Shown piece by piece: positions 1 through 8,392 of a DNA stretch of 50,790 nt; within the stretch, counting starts at the first letter, position 1; the number at the start of each line of letters is the position of its first letter. Source of the stretch: an uncultured Muribaculaceae bacterium. Lineage in GTDB: Bacteria > Bacteroidota > Bacteroidia > Bacteroidales > Muribaculaceae. Location: the NCBI GenBank assembly GCA_910584665.1, contig CAJUBL010000017.1, positions 1-50,790 on the forward strand, read 5' to 3'. The translations under genes and the position numbers were made by a program. The notes under the pieces were generated by a model. That model had not been told where the DNA came from, did not search any database, and saw nothing but the letters and a program-made list of their open reading frames with translations.

Positions 1-2
1 GG

Positions 3-92
3 CACACCGTCGAGGTAACCGAGCCTTCGGCAATCTTCGAGGTCAAGGAGGGACCCTACACCCCGCTTGCGCCCGAAGATATGCTATACTGA
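3..92 (+). CDS. WbuC-like cupin metalloprotein, C-terminal fragment
   Basis: An open frame enters from the left edge and stops with TGA at 90-92, giving the last 29 residues of a protein. The tail contains FEVKEGPY followed by a PEDM segment. This resembles the C-terminus of WbuC-family small cupin proteins, where a phrase like FEVKxGPY comes shortly before the end. The family is linked to sugar and O-antigen gene neighbourhoods, but its reaction is not well defined. Only the end is visible, so metal ligands cannot be checked. A strong hairpin terminator follows at 144-192. The family call rests on one short motif and is tentative. Confidence 0.5.
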   Translation, partial: HTVEVTEPSAIFEVKEGPYTPLAPEDMLY

Positions 93-143
93 AAACAGAT
101 CAGTCCCAAGGCATTTCTCAGTCAAATCGCCAACAGCACCATA

Positions 144-192
144 TAATACAGCAACGGCCACAACCCGAAGAGTTGTGGCCGTTGCTGTATTA
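144..192. terminator. Bidirectional terminator hairpin, perfect 21-bp stem
   Basis: Positions 144-164 and 172-192 are perfect reverse complements (21 bp) around a 7-base loop. The element lies between the end of the plus-strand cupin gene at 92 and the end of minus-strand tsaB at 213, so it can terminate both. The flanks are only moderately T-rich, but the stem is very stable. Confidence 0.8.
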
Positions 193-212
193 ATAGTTCT
201 CTTTTCTGTAGG

Positions 213-902
213 TCAGAACAGTTTGCGGGGCTTGGTGGCCTGGTATTCCTTGAGGTAGCTGGGAACGCTGTAGGCGAGGTCGAGGAACTGGCGGTTCATA
301 TAGGCTTTTTCGGCCAACGCGGGCATGTCGACGGCAAGTGGATTGACATCTTCCACCCACACGAAGTTGGGATTCTGTATAATATCTCTTGCTTTTTCGC
401 TTCCGTTTCCTCCAAAATATACTTTACGGTCCTGTGTGTATCTATCGTATGAATCAGGCTGCAGTATAAGGGGTGTGGGTGCTGTAAGCGATTCGAGCAT
501 CATGTCATATACCGCCGTATATACTTCCATACGGCGCGCGTCGATCATAGGTGCGAACAGAGCGTCCGGCTCAACATCGACATTGAACATCATGTGCACA
601 GCCATCAGCATCAGAGTATCGATACCTATCAGGGGTATATCGAGAGCATAGGCGAGTCCTTTGGCCTCGGACAGACCTATTCTGAGGCCTGTATAGCTGC
701 CTGGTCCCATGCTCACAGCGACAGCGTCAAGTTTCATCCCGTGATCGGCGGCCACATCCAGACATTGTTTGACAAATCCGCTCAGGAGCGTGGCGTGATT
801 CATGCCGTTGAAGTCCTCACAGTGGTGTATGATCATACCGTCACTGCTCAGCGCCGCCGAGCAGACCGTAGTAGATGTGTCTATATTAAGTATTGTTGCC
901 AT
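213..902 (-). CDS. tsaB: tRNA threonylcarbamoyladenosine biosynthesis protein TsaB
   Basis: The product (229 aa) is the TsaB subunit of the TsaB-TsaD-TsaE complex, which makes t6A37 on ANN-decoding tRNAs in the cytoplasm. The N-terminus MATILNIDTST is the usual ASKHA-fold phosphate-1 strand, and GPGSYTGLRIGL at about residue 66 is the signature shared by TsaB and TsaD. Length is normal for TsaB. I start at the ATG at 902 because MATILNIDTS is the family N-terminus. A longer reading from 965 would add 21 unrelated residues and run through the putative promoter. The gene diverges from yicC, and its 3' end faces the 144-192 terminator. Confidence 0.93.
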   Translation of the reverse strand: MATILNIDTSTTVCSAALSSDGMIIHHCEDFNGMNHATLLSGFVKQCLDVAADHGMKLDAVAVSMGPGSYTGLRIGLSEAKGLAYALDIPLIGIDTLMLMAVHMMFNVDVEPDALFAPMIDARRMEVYTAVYDMMLESLTAPTPLILQPDSYDRYTQDRKVYFGGNGSEKARDIIQNPNFVWVEDVNPLAVDMPALAEKAYMNRQFLDLAYSVPSYLKEYQATKPRKLF

Positions 903-940
903 AGAAACAGATGAAGTATTCGATCGTGAAAATTTTAATG

Positions 941-948
941 CAAAGATA
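941..948 (-). promoter_or_regulatory. Putative -7 box for tsaB
   Basis: The minus strand reads TATCTTTG, an exact match to the Bacteroidota -7 consensus TAnnTTTG, 38 bases before the tsaB start codon. I see no TTG at the usual 17-23 base distance upstream, so support is partial. Confidence 0.4.
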
Positions 949-971
949 CTTATTTTTTGACCCAATTAAGT

Positions 972-979
972 TAACTTTG
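972..979 (+). promoter_or_regulatory. Putative -7 box for yicC operon
   Basis: TAACTTTG matches the Bacteroidota -7 consensus and lies 21 bases before the yicC ATG. The nearest upstream TTG (957-959) leaves only a 12-base spacer, so the -33 element is poor. It is divergent from and close to the tsaB box. Confidence 0.4.
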
Positions 980-1000
980 CAATAAATATACTTCACGACC

Positions 1001-1876
1001 ATGCTATACTCTATGACAGGCTTCGGTAAAGCCGTTGTGCAGGAAGGCACCAAAAAATTTACCGTCGAAATAAAATCGCTTAACAGCAAGCAGCTCGATC
1101 TGGCGTCGAGAGTGCCTCAGAGCTATCGCGAACAGGAGCTGGAAATACGCTCCCTTGTGGCCAGACGTCTTGAACGCGGCAAGGTCGACATGAACATATA
1201 CATCGAGAGTTCCACTCCCGACAATACCATGGTGATCAACACCGAGCGTATCATGGACTACCGGCAGCAACTCAGCATGCTCGCGTCACAGATAGGTGTC
1301 GACGAACCTGCCGACTGGATTTCTGTGCTGATGCGGCTTCCTGATACCATAAAGAGCGATGCTCCGGCCGTTGCATCCGAGAGCGAAACCCAAGCCCTTG
1401 CCGAGGCTGTAACGCGTGCTCTCGACTCGCTCGTAGAATACCGCCGTGCCGAGGGAAAACGCCTGGAAGAATTCTTCACGACCCGCATCGAACGTATATC
1501 GGCCCTGCTTGCCGAGGTTCCCAGATATGAGACTCAGCGTGTGACACGTATACGTGCCCGCATCGAAGAATCGCTGTCACGCATCCCTCAGGTAGAGTAT
1601 GACAAAGGACGTCTCGAACAGGAGATGATCTTCTATATCGAGAAACTTGATATCAACGAGGAGAAACAGCGTCTGGCCCAGCATCTCAGCTACTTTCTTG
1701 AAACAATGAACGCCAACGGCGGCCAGGGGAAAAAACTCGGTTTCATAGCTCAGGAGATGGGACGCGAGATCAATACCCTCGGATCGAAGAGCAACCAGGC
1801 CGACATGCAGATTCTGGTAGTGAAGATGAAAGACGAACTCGAACAGATCAAAGAGCAGGTCCTGAACGTCATGTAA
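1001..1876 (+). CDS. yicC: YicC family endoribonuclease-like protein
   Basis: The 291-aa product starts MLYSMTGFGKA, the hallmark N-terminus of the YicC family (YicC N domain, roughly residues 1-155). It ends with the DUF1732 domain (about 205-291, including a GKKLGFIAQEMGREINTLGSK-like block). Enterobacterial YicC has been described as an RNase acting in small-RNA turnover. The family is near-universal, but its role in Bacteroidota is unproven. It is the first gene of a plus-strand run followed 52 bp later by gmk, the usual yicC-gmk pairing. Length is normal and no anomaly is seen. Confidence 0.92.
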   Translation: MLYSMTGFGKAVVQEGTKKFTVEIKSLNSKQLDLASRVPQSYREQELEIRSLVARRLERGKVDMNIYIESSTPDNTMVINTERIMDYRQQLSMLASQIGVDEPADWISVLMRLPDTIKSDAPAVASESETQALAEAVTRALDSLVEYRRAEGKRLEEFFTTRIERISALLAEVPRYETQRVTRIRARIEESLSRIPQVEYDKGRLEQEMIFYIEKLDINEEKQRLAQHLSYFLETMNANGGQGKKLGFIAQEMGREINTLGSKSNQADMQILVVKMKDELEQIKEQVLNVM

Positions 1877-1928
1877 TACAGACCTACTGCAGACTCTATC
1901 CACTTATAATCCTCATATACCACAAAAG

Positions 1929-2501
1929 ATGGACGGAAAACTAATTATAATATCAGCACCTTCAGGTTGCGGAAAGTCCACTATCATAAGCCATATCATG
2001 GACGAAGGAACCCGCGACCTGCAGTTTTCAATCTCTGCCACCAACCGGTCGCCACGTCCCGGCGAACAGCATGGCGTACATTACTACTTCCTGAGTGACG
2101 AGGAGTTCAAAAGCCGCGTGGCCGCAGGCGACTTCGTGGAGTTTGAAGAGGTATACCCGGGCCGGTTCTACGGCACGCTACGCTCCGAGATAGAAAGCCA
2201 TCTCAAATCGGGGCATAATATCATTCTTGATATTGATGTCAGAGGCGGAGTGAATGTTAAGAAACAGTTCGGCTACCGCTCTCTGAGCATATTCATCGAG
2301 CCGCCGAGCATCGGCGAACTGCGTCGTCGTCTCGAAGGCCGCGGCACCGATACACCAGAGGTTATCGATCAGCGTGTGGGACGTGCCGAGTATGAACTGT
2401 CATTTGCCCCGCAGTATGACTGCCGTGTGATCAACGATGACCTGAACACCGCTATCAGGGAAACAGAGCAGGCTATCGACAACTTCATCACCGCTAAGTG
2501 A
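1929..2501 (+). CDS. gmk: Guanylate kinase
   Basis: The cytoplasmic enzyme (190 aa) phosphorylates GMP to GDP with ATP. The P-loop APSGCGKST is at residues 10-18. The GMP-binding segment follows, with SATNRSPRPGE near residue 36 and the Tyr-containing GVHYYFL. The ILDIDVRGG block at about residue 97 corresponds to the Walker B region. Length is typical. The stop codon overlaps the GTG start of nadD by four bases (GTGA), which indicates translational coupling. Confidence 0.96.
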   Translation: MDGKLIIISAPSGCGKSTIISHIMDEGTRDLQFSISATNRSPRPGEQHGVHYYFLSDEEFKSRVAAGDFVEFEEVYPGRFYGTLRSEIESHLKSGHNIILDIDVRGGVNVKKQFGYRSLSIFIEPPSIGELRRRLEGRGTDTPEVIDQRVGRAEYELSFAPQYDCRVINDDLNTAIRETEQAIDNFITAK

Positions 2502-3085
2502 CGGGCCATAAAACGATAGGCATCATGGGCGGGTCATTCAATCCTGTCCACACGGGGCACCTCATGGTAGCCGGATACCTCAGCCAGACAGCCGGGCTCG
2601 ACGAGGTGTGGCTGAGCATGTCGCCGGCCAATCCGCTCAAGCCCGATGCCCATCCTGTCTCCGATACCCATCGGCTCGCGATGTTACGACTCGCGGTCAA
2701 AGGATCATGCAGACTGCAGGCCATTGACACAGAACTGTCATTGCCACGACCCTCATACACACTGCAGCTCCTCGAACGATTGCAGCAGGAACATCCCGAT
2801 TGCAGTTTCCGTCTTATAATAGGCAGCGACAACTGGCAGCTCTTCGACCGCTGGCATGCACATGACATCATTCTGCAACGCTACGGCGTCATTATTTATC
2901 CACGGCCCGGCTATGAAACAGAGCCGCCGACACATCCGAATGCTACTCTGGCTATCGCCCCCACGGTCAATATCTCGAGCACATTCATCAGAAAAGCCAT
3001 AGCCCGCGGAATAGACATGAACTATTTCATGCCTGACATTGTAAACAAATATATCAAAGAGAACCGACTTTATACCAAAGGATAG
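2498..3085 (+). CDS. nadD: Nicotinate-nucleotide adenylyltransferase
   Basis: The 195-aa enzyme joins nicotinate mononucleotide and ATP to give deamido-NAD. The nucleotidyltransferase motif GGSFNPVHTGH is at residues 11-21, with HxGH at 18-21. The second motif ISSTFIR sits near residue 164. The start is GTG at 2498, overlapping the gmk stop. The first in-frame ATG (residue 10, just before GGSFNP) would remove the first beta strand, so GTG is preferred. The DUF5063 gene follows after 5 bp. Confidence 0.95.
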   Translation: MTGHKTIGIMGGSFNPVHTGHLMVAGYLSQTAGLDEVWLSMSPANPLKPDAHPVSDTHRLAMLRLAVKGSCRLQAIDTELSLPRPSYTLQLLERLQQEHPDCSFRLIIGSDNWQLFDRWHAHDIILQRYGVIIYPRPGYETEPPTHPNATLAIAPTVNISSTFIRKAIARGIDMNYFMPDIVNKYIKENRLYTKG

Positions 3086-3090
3086 ACAAC

Positions 3091-3600
3091 ATGGACCGCC
3101 AGATACTCAACACCAACGCCATCGCCTTCATAGGCCTATGTAACGAATACTGCACCACTCTCGAAAATGCACGTGAAAGCGAACGTGAGACGTTCACAGA
3201 ATCCATGCTTAAGCTCCTTCCGCGGCTGTACATATCAGCTACAGACCTGACAGTCAATTTCATAGAAGACGACGAGCCATACATCGACAATGTCCTTGAC
3301 GAGGATTACTACGAGTCGGTACGGCGAGGTATCGAGACCCTGATGGGTGAACATGACATCTATCTCGAAGTGTTCGAAGAAGATATGAAATACAGCGACA
3401 CCCCGGTATCGGCAAGCATATCGGAAGGACTGACCGATATTTTCCAGACACTCTACAATTTTCTGAACACCGTGCGTGACACCACCGACGAGATCACAGC
3501 CATGGCTCTGCTGGCTGTACGTGAAGACTTCCGGGGCTACTGGAGTGCGACCCTGTGTAACGTTCTGCGAGCCTTGAACCATCTCGCCTACACAGAATAA
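3091..3600 (+). CDS. DUF5063 domain-containing protein
   Basis: This is a 169-aa acidic, mostly helical protein without signal peptide or membrane segment. The layout (LYISATDL near residue 48, a DEDYYESVRRGIE block, then a C-terminal region with REDFRGYW) matches DUF5063, a family of unknown function common in Bacteroidota and often placed next to nadD or gmk. It lies 5 bp after nadD and is probably in the same operon. No catalytic motif is visible and I assign no function. Confidence 0.75.
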   Translation: MDRQILNTNAIAFIGLCNEYCTTLENARESERETFTESMLKLLPRLYISATDLTVNFIEDDEPYIDNVLDEDYYESVRRGIETLMGEHDIYLEVFEEDMKYSDTPVSASISEGLTDIFQTLYNFLNTVRDTTDEITAMALLAVREDFRGYWSATLCNVLRALNHLAYTE

Positions 3601-3627
3601 CCGTCCGGCCGAAGAGTCTGAATAATT

Positions 3628-4071
3628 ATGATTGAAAAAATACACCTAAGTCACGATTTTCATGCATTGACCGGTGTATGGCTCGAGTCAGTCAGAGCCA
3701 CACATGATTTTCTGTCCGAAGAAGACATCCGGTTCTACCATCAGCGGCTCCGCACGGAATACATGCCATATGTCGAGATCCATGCAATAAAAAACAGCAA
3801 CGGAGACTGGATCGCGTTTATCGGGCTGAGTGCCGATAACATCGAGATGCTGTTTGTCCATCCGGATGAGATGGGCAAAGGATACGGAACATCGCTACTG
3901 GAATTTGCCATTAAAGAAAAAGGTATACTGAAAGTGGATGTCAACGAGCAGAACCGTAATGCATTGAAATTTTATCAAAAGCATGGATTCTCCATTGTCG
4001 GACGTGATGCGACAGACGGAGAGGGCAAGGCATATCCCATATTGCATATGAAATTAATCAGACAAACGTGA
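3628..4071 (+). CDS. GNAT family N-acetyltransferase
   Basis: The 147-aa product is a single GNAT domain. The acetyl-CoA binding motif A is seen as VHPDEMGKGYGTSLLEFA near residues 78-95 (Q/R-x-x-G-x-G/A form). NRNALKFYQKHGF follows near residue 109, the usual motif B with its helix and strand. The sequence resembles YjaB-like putative acetyltransferases, whose acceptor is unknown. It lies 27 bp after the DUF5063 gene and is probably the last gene of the run. Its end faces the minus-strand helicase across 87 bp. A weak 5-bp hairpin at 4083-4096 is the only structure seen there. Confidence 0.85.
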   Translation: MIEKIHLSHDFHALTGVWLESVRATHDFLSEEDIRFYHQRLRTEYMPYVEIHAIKNSNGDWIAFIGLSADNIEMLFVHPDEMGKGYGTSLLEFAIKEKGILKVDVNEQNRNALKFYQKHGFSIVGRDATDGEGKAYPILHMKLIRQT

Positions 4072-4158
4072 TTCATCTTCCACGGCAGTTATGCCGGAAT
4101 AATTATGACACACAGCTACATACCGGGCATTCCGGAAAGCCTGTATGTAACTTCTGTT

Positions 4159-6162
4159 TTATCCGGATTTGCGTTTACGGGCCTCGCGCCGGTAATTACG
4201 GGCTTCCTCACGGTCTCCTATCTGCTCGTACAGGTCGGCGAGCCTGCTGAACAGCTGCGAACTGCCGTCATCGATCTCCAGAGCACTGAGATACCAGTTC
4301 AATGCCTCGTAAAGTTCTCCCGACTGCATATACAGCTCACCAAGTCCATAGGCGGCACGATAACATCTGCGGTCAAGTTTCAAAGCACCGTCATATGAAC
4401 TTACGGCACCCTGCATATCACCACTTTCGGCCATTGCGGCCGCACGGCCGCAATATGCACGTACATATGATGGCGACACGGATATGGCTTTATCATAATT
4501 CGCTGTCGCGGCATCAAGTTCGCCTGACTTAAGGCATTCGTCTCCCATATCGCAATACTCGGCGGCGAGGGTATCGAAGCGGGCCTGCCCGTCACCGGCC
4601 TGAGCCTCCAGCTCCGCGATACGGCGTCTGAGAGCGCCGATCGATGACAGCCTGACTTTGATAAGCCTTACAACAGCCTCATTATTCAGTTCATTACGAC
4701 CCCTCAGCCCATCTATGAACCTGTCTACAGCCCGAGACATGTCACCGGCATTGAATGCCATGGCGGCATCACGGTACATCTCATCGGCGCGTGCCTGCTC
4801 TATGGCACTGTTTATCATTGCCGTATTGTTGAACAGACGTGTATATCCCGTGATGGCCGGATTGACAAAGATGTCTCTCGCAGTCAGCGGTGATCTGAGC
4901 GTGAGACCGTCAAGTCCGGTGCAACGGCTGAGAGCCACATAGCTCTGTCCGCTCGAAAACGCACCCCGGCCAAGGTCAATAATGACTTTGCTGAATGTCA
5001 GTCCCTGACTCTTATGGACGGTGAGAGCCCATGCAAGCCTCAAAGGATACTGTTTATATACGCCAATGACTTTCTCGATGACCTTGTGGGAATTCTCATC
5101 GTAGCTATATTCCATATTTTCCCATACCTCGACAGTCACGACATGCCTTTTCCCACTCTCGAGCTCAATCTCCAGGCGGGACGGTGTCGCAGAATATACC
5201 TTGCCGATGGTACCGTTGACCCACCGGCGCTCCCTGTCGTTACGTACGAATACCACCTGAGCGCCGACCTTAAGAGTCAGTTTCATCGGTGCCGGCAACG
5301 CACTCCCGGGGAACTGGTCGGTTATCTCGCCTGTATAAGTGATTGCCTTGGACCTGAGCCGTCCAAGCTGCGTATCGTTGATATTGTCAACCATATCCCG
5401 ACGCGACGCCAGAGTCATGACAAAATCGCCGTCGCCACACTCCGCGGCCGGATTGACACGGGCTTCAAGCATTTCCAGATCCTCCCGGCTCGGATTTCCG
5501 ATCCTCACCCGGTCAAGCAACGAAATGAATTCACGGTCACTCTGCCGGTATATCTTGCGAAGTTCGATCGGGATAATGGGAAAATCGGCAAAAGCACGTG
5601 CCGAAAAAAAGAAAGGGTTCGGATAATAACGTGTCAGTATATCCCGCATGTCTCCGGTAACGACAGGTTCGAGCTGAAATATATCTCCCACAAGCAACAG
5701 CTGCTTACCGCCGAACGGCTCATGCCGTTTACCGGTATAGACCCTGAGCAATTTATCCATGAAATCCATGACATCCGCCCTCACCATCGATATCTCGTCG
5801 ATAATGATGAGTTCAAGACTGCGCAACAGCTTCTGGTGCTCGCGCGAATACTTCATGCGTTGCCTGAGACGGTCGGCGGCAAAGTCAGGATCGTCAGGCA
5901 GCAACGGTTTGAACGGAATACGGAAAAACGAGTGCATCGTCACACCGCCGACATTGACGGCGGCTATGCCGGTAGGTGCCAGCACCACATAACTCTTCCG
6001 CGTATGCTCGGTAATATACTTCAGGAATGTCGATTTACCTGTCCCGGCCTTTCCCGTCATGAACACACTCCGCTGAGTATATGTCACCAGATTCCAGACA
6101 TTCTGAAACTCAGGATTGTCAAGATCGATGGACGGCTGTGTATTCACACTATCCTCAGCCAT
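4159..6162 (-). CDS. Pif1-like AAA helicase with C-terminal TPR repeats
   Basis: The 667-aa product is a superfamily 1B DNA helicase. Walker A is GKAGTGKST at residues 37-45, and Walker B is IIIDEIS near 119-125. LTVHKSQGLTFSKVI (about residues 425-440) and YVALSRCTGL are the C-terminal UvrD_C_2-like motifs V and VI. Residues from about 545 to the end form at least three tetratricopeptide repeats with spaced Ala, Gly and Tyr, a likely protein-binding arm. The start is the ATG at 6162, giving MAEDS; a reading from 6282 would overlap the upstream gene by 128 bases. It overlaps the end of the ABC-F gene by 8 bases, so the two are probably co-transcribed. Helicases of this type unwind 5'-3' and act in replication or recombination, but the partner bound by the TPR arm is unknown. 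Confidence 0.88.
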   Translation of the reverse strand: MAEDSVNTQPSIDLDNPEFQNVWNLVTYTQRSVFMTGKAGTGKSTFLKYITEHTRKSYVVLAPTGIAAVNVGGVTMHSFFRIPFKPLLPDDPDFAADRLRQRMKYSREHQKLLRSLELIIIDEISMVRADVMDFMDKLLRVYTGKRHEPFGGKQLLLVGDIFQLEPVVTGDMRDILTRYYPNPFFFSARAFADFPIIPIELRKIYRQSDREFISLLDRVRIGNPSREDLEMLEARVNPAAECGDGDFVMTLASRRDMVDNINDTQLGRLRSKAITYTGEITDQFPGSALPAPMKLTLKVGAQVVFVRNDRERRWVNGTIGKVYSATPSRLEIELESGKRHVVTVEVWENMEYSYDENSHKVIEKVIGVYKQYPLRLAWALTVHKSQGLTFSKVIIDLGRGAFSSGQSYVALSRCTGLDGLTLRSPLTARDIFVNPAITGYTRLFNNTAMINSAIEQARADEMYRDAAMAFNAGDMSRAVDRFIDGLRGRNELNNEAVVRLIKVRLSSIGALRRRIAELEAQAGDGQARFDTLAAEYCDMGDECLKSGELDAATANYDKAISVSPSYVRAYCGRAAAMAESGDMQGAVSSYDGALKLDRRCYRAAYGLGELYMQSGELYEALNWYLSALEIDDGSSQLFSRLADLYEQIGDREEARNYRREARKRKSG

Positions 6163-8152
6163 TGTCCCAACGGTTTTTAATTTCGTCAAGTTCCATAGAG
6201 GCAAGTTCCCATACCGACATGGCATTCTCAAGAGCCTTGTTACGGGATGCATGCTGATCATATATGTCGGGGGTGACATCACCGTCGGCTATACGCTTTT
6301 CTATATCAGCTATCTCAGCCTCGATCTCAGAGATCCGACTCTCTGCTTCCGACACTTTCTTCTCGGCACGTTTTATTGTTTTTTCACGCTCCCGCTGTTC
6401 GGCATATGAAAGTTTACGGGCCGGGGCCGGCTTCGGCTCTGTGACAGGTTTCGGTTCTGCCGTTTTTTTATGACCGGCTACAGTCTTTTCGTCAGCCCTG
6501 ACTTTGCCTGCAGAAGACTTTGACAATTCAAGTTCAGCAAGAGATGCGAGTCTCTTCTTCTCAAGGAACTCGTATATACCGCCGAGACATTCTCTGACTT
6601 TGCCGCCACCGAACTCGTAGACCTTCTCGACCAGTCCGTCAAGGAATTCGCGGTCATGGCTAACTACGATCACTGTCCCGTTGAAATCCTTTATAGCCTG
6701 CTTGAGGATATCCTTGGTCTTCATGTCAAGGTGATTGGTAGGCTCGTCAAGAATAAGCAGATTGACCGGTTCCAACAGCAGCCTTATCATTGCCAGACGC
6801 GTCTTCTCACCGCCCGACAGCACTTTGACTTTTTTATCGGAAGCCTCACCTCCAAACATGAATGCACCGAGAATATCACGTATCTTCGTACGGATGTCAC
6901 CTACGGCCACCCTGTCGATTGTATCGAAGACGGTTATCTCACCGTCAAGCAATTGAGCCTGGTTCTGTGCAAAGTAACCGATCCTGACATTGTGTCCGAT
7001 CTTCAACGTGCCGTCAAAAGGAATTTCACCCATGATACACTTCACAAGTGTCGATTTACCCTCACCGTTCTTACCCACAAATGCCACTTTCTCACCTCGT
7101 TTAATGGTAAATGTAGCTCCGGAGAACACGTTGTGGTCGCCATAGGTCTTCCCTACCCCGTCGGCTATCACAGGATAATCACCCGAACGTGGAGCGTCGG
7201 GGAAACGCAGATTGAGATGGGACGTATCGACCTCGTCAACCTCGATCCGCTCTATTTTTGCAAGCTGCTTTATGCGGCTCTGGACCTGAACCGACTTGGT
7301 TGCCTTATACCTGAACCGTTCTATGAAATCCTCGGTATCCTGTATCTGTTTCTGCTGGTTCTGGTAGGCCCGCATCTGCTGTTCGAGACGTTCCTGTCTC
7401 AATACTACATATTTTGAATAGTTTACCTGATAGTCATATATCTTGCCGAGCGAGATCTCGATTGTACGGGTCGTCACATTATCGATGAATGCGCGGTCAT
7501 GACTCACAAGCACGACCGCATTGGCCTTGGTGACAAGGAAATTCTCAAGCCACTGGATGGATTCAATGTCAAGATGATTGGTAGGCTCGTCAAGCAACAG
7601 CACATCGGGACGACGCAGGAGAAGTTTGGCAAGTTCGATTCGCATACGCCAGCCGCCGCTGAACTCGGCCGTAGGCCGATTGAAATCCCCACGCCCGAAA
7701 CCGAGTCCCACGAGAGTCTTCTCCATCTCGGCCTCACAGTTTTCGCTCTCCTCCATGGCAAGCTGCTCGGTCAGAGTAGTCATCCGTTCTATAAGTTCCT
7801 GATACTCCCGGCTCTCATAATCAGTCGAAGCGAGCAACTGTTCGTTCAACATATCAAGACGCGCATGCATCTCATCGATATGTGAGAACGCAGTGCGTAC
7901 CTCATCTATGACCGTCGACGTATCGCTGATGGTCATATGCTGTGGCAGATATCCTATTGTAATTCCCTGCGGGACAGCAACAGTTCCTGAAGTAGGACGC
8001 TGTAGCCCGGCTATGATCTTGAGCATAGTCGACTTGCCCGCGCCGTTCTTGCCGACAAGAGCTATCCGATCCTTGCGGTTTATCACATAACTTATGTTGT
8101 CGAAAAGCGACTTTGCGCTGAACTCGACCGACAGATTATTTATCGAAATCAT
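6155..8152 (-). CDS. ABC-F family ATPase
   Basis: This 665-aa soluble protein has two ABC cassettes and no membrane segment. The first cassette has Walker A GKNGAGKST near residue 34, signature SGGWRMR and LLLDEPTNHLD. The second has GKNGEGKST near residue 345, LSGGEKTR and LILDEPTNHLD. Between them is the ABC-F linker (about residues 240-300). A charged Lys/Pro-rich stretch and a coiled coil follow after residue 540, as in the Uup branch. ABC-F proteins bind the ribosome and act on translation or antibiotic resistance; Uup types are also linked to transposon excision and DNA structures. A promoter match ends only 4 bases before the ATG, so the message may be leaderless. Confidence 0.92.
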   Translation of the reverse strand: MISINNLSVEFSAKSLFDNISYVINRKDRIALVGKNGAGKSTMLKIIAGLQRPTSGTVAVPQGITIGYLPQHMTISDTSTVIDEVRTAFSHIDEMHARLDMLNEQLLASTDYESREYQELIERMTTLTEQLAMEESENCEAEMEKTLVGLGFGRGDFNRPTAEFSGGWRMRIELAKLLLRRPDVLLLDEPTNHLDIESIQWLENFLVTKANAVVLVSHDRAFIDNVTTRTIEISLGKIYDYQVNYSKYVVLRQERLEQQMRAYQNQQKQIQDTEDFIERFRYKATKSVQVQSRIKQLAKIERIEVDEVDTSHLNLRFPDAPRSGDYPVIADGVGKTYGDHNVFSGATFTIKRGEKVAFVGKNGEGKSTLVKCIMGEIPFDGTLKIGHNVRIGYFAQNQAQLLDGEITVFDTIDRVAVGDIRTKIRDILGAFMFGGEASDKKVKVLSGGEKTRLAMIRLLLEPVNLLILDEPTNHLDMKTKDILKQAIKDFNGTVIVVSHDREFLDGLVEKVYEFGGGKVRECLGGIYEFLEKKRLASLAELELSKSSAGKVRADEKTVAGHKKTAEPKPVTEPKPAPARKLSYAEQREREKTIKRAEKKVSEAESRISEIEAEIADIEKRIADGDVTPDIYDQHASRNKALENAMSVWELASMELDEIKNRWDNG

Positions 8153-8156
8153 ACCG

Positions 8157-8187
8157 CAAAGTTATGAAAAATCCTCCTACCAGCCAA
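8157..8187 (-). promoter_or_regulatory. Promoter of the ABC-F/helicase pair
   Basis: On the minus strand TTG (8187-8185), a 20-base spacer and TAACTTTG (8164-8157) match the Bacteroidota consensus well. Only 4 bases separate the -7 box from the ATG at 8152, so transcription should start at or next to the start codon. The left target duplication of the MITE begins 8 bases further upstream. Confidence 0.6.
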
Positions 8188-8195
8188 TACACAAA

Positions 8196-8205
8196 CACAA
8201 TGCCC
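8196..8205. repeat. Target site duplication, left copy
   Basis: The 10 bases CACAATGCCC occur here and again, identically, at 8352-8361, directly outside the two ends of the 145-bp element. Such a perfect flanking repeat is the mark of transposition. Confidence 0.8.
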
Positions 8206-8350
8206 AGGGCAACCGCATCAAATACTTTTAGCGCAGATTCTTTCTACGCTTAGCTCCGAAAGCATAGAAAGAATTTGCGGTTGATTTCTTGCTATTTGAT
8301 AATCCGGTACATTCATAACTATATGATTCTATTTTTGATAAGGTTGCCCT
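8206..8350. mobile_element. MITE-like element, 145 bp, non-coding
   Basis: The ends are inverted repeats. The left end begins AGGGCAACCGCATCAAA and the right end, read inward on the other strand, begins AGGGCAACCTTATCAAA: 15 of 17 positions match, the first 9 perfectly. Perfect 10-bp direct repeats flank it, with one extra G at 8351. Inside is an 18-bp near-perfect hairpin (8233-8250 with 8261-8278, two mismatches, 10-base loop). No ORF of useful size is present, so it must be moved in trans by a transposase not in this window. A related, decayed copy lies at 49857-49980. Target duplications of 9-12 bp are known for IS4-related groups, but I cannot assign a family. Confidence 0.72.
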
Positions 8351-8351
8351 G

Positions 8352-8361
8352 CACAATGCCC
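8352..8361. repeat. Target site duplication, right copy
   Basis: This is an identical copy of the 10 bases at 8196-8205. Deleting the element plus one copy rebuilds a plausible uninterrupted sequence between the ABC-F promoter and the RHS remnant. Confidence 0.8.
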
Positions 8362-8392
8362 TACAATACTATGCGTACGTATAAGATAACTG

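Noticed and set aside
5014..6180. 388-aa plus-strand ORF
   Set aside because: It lies antisense within the Pif1-like helicase gene, whose motifs are clear. The reading has no recognizable domain and is a mirror of the real frame.
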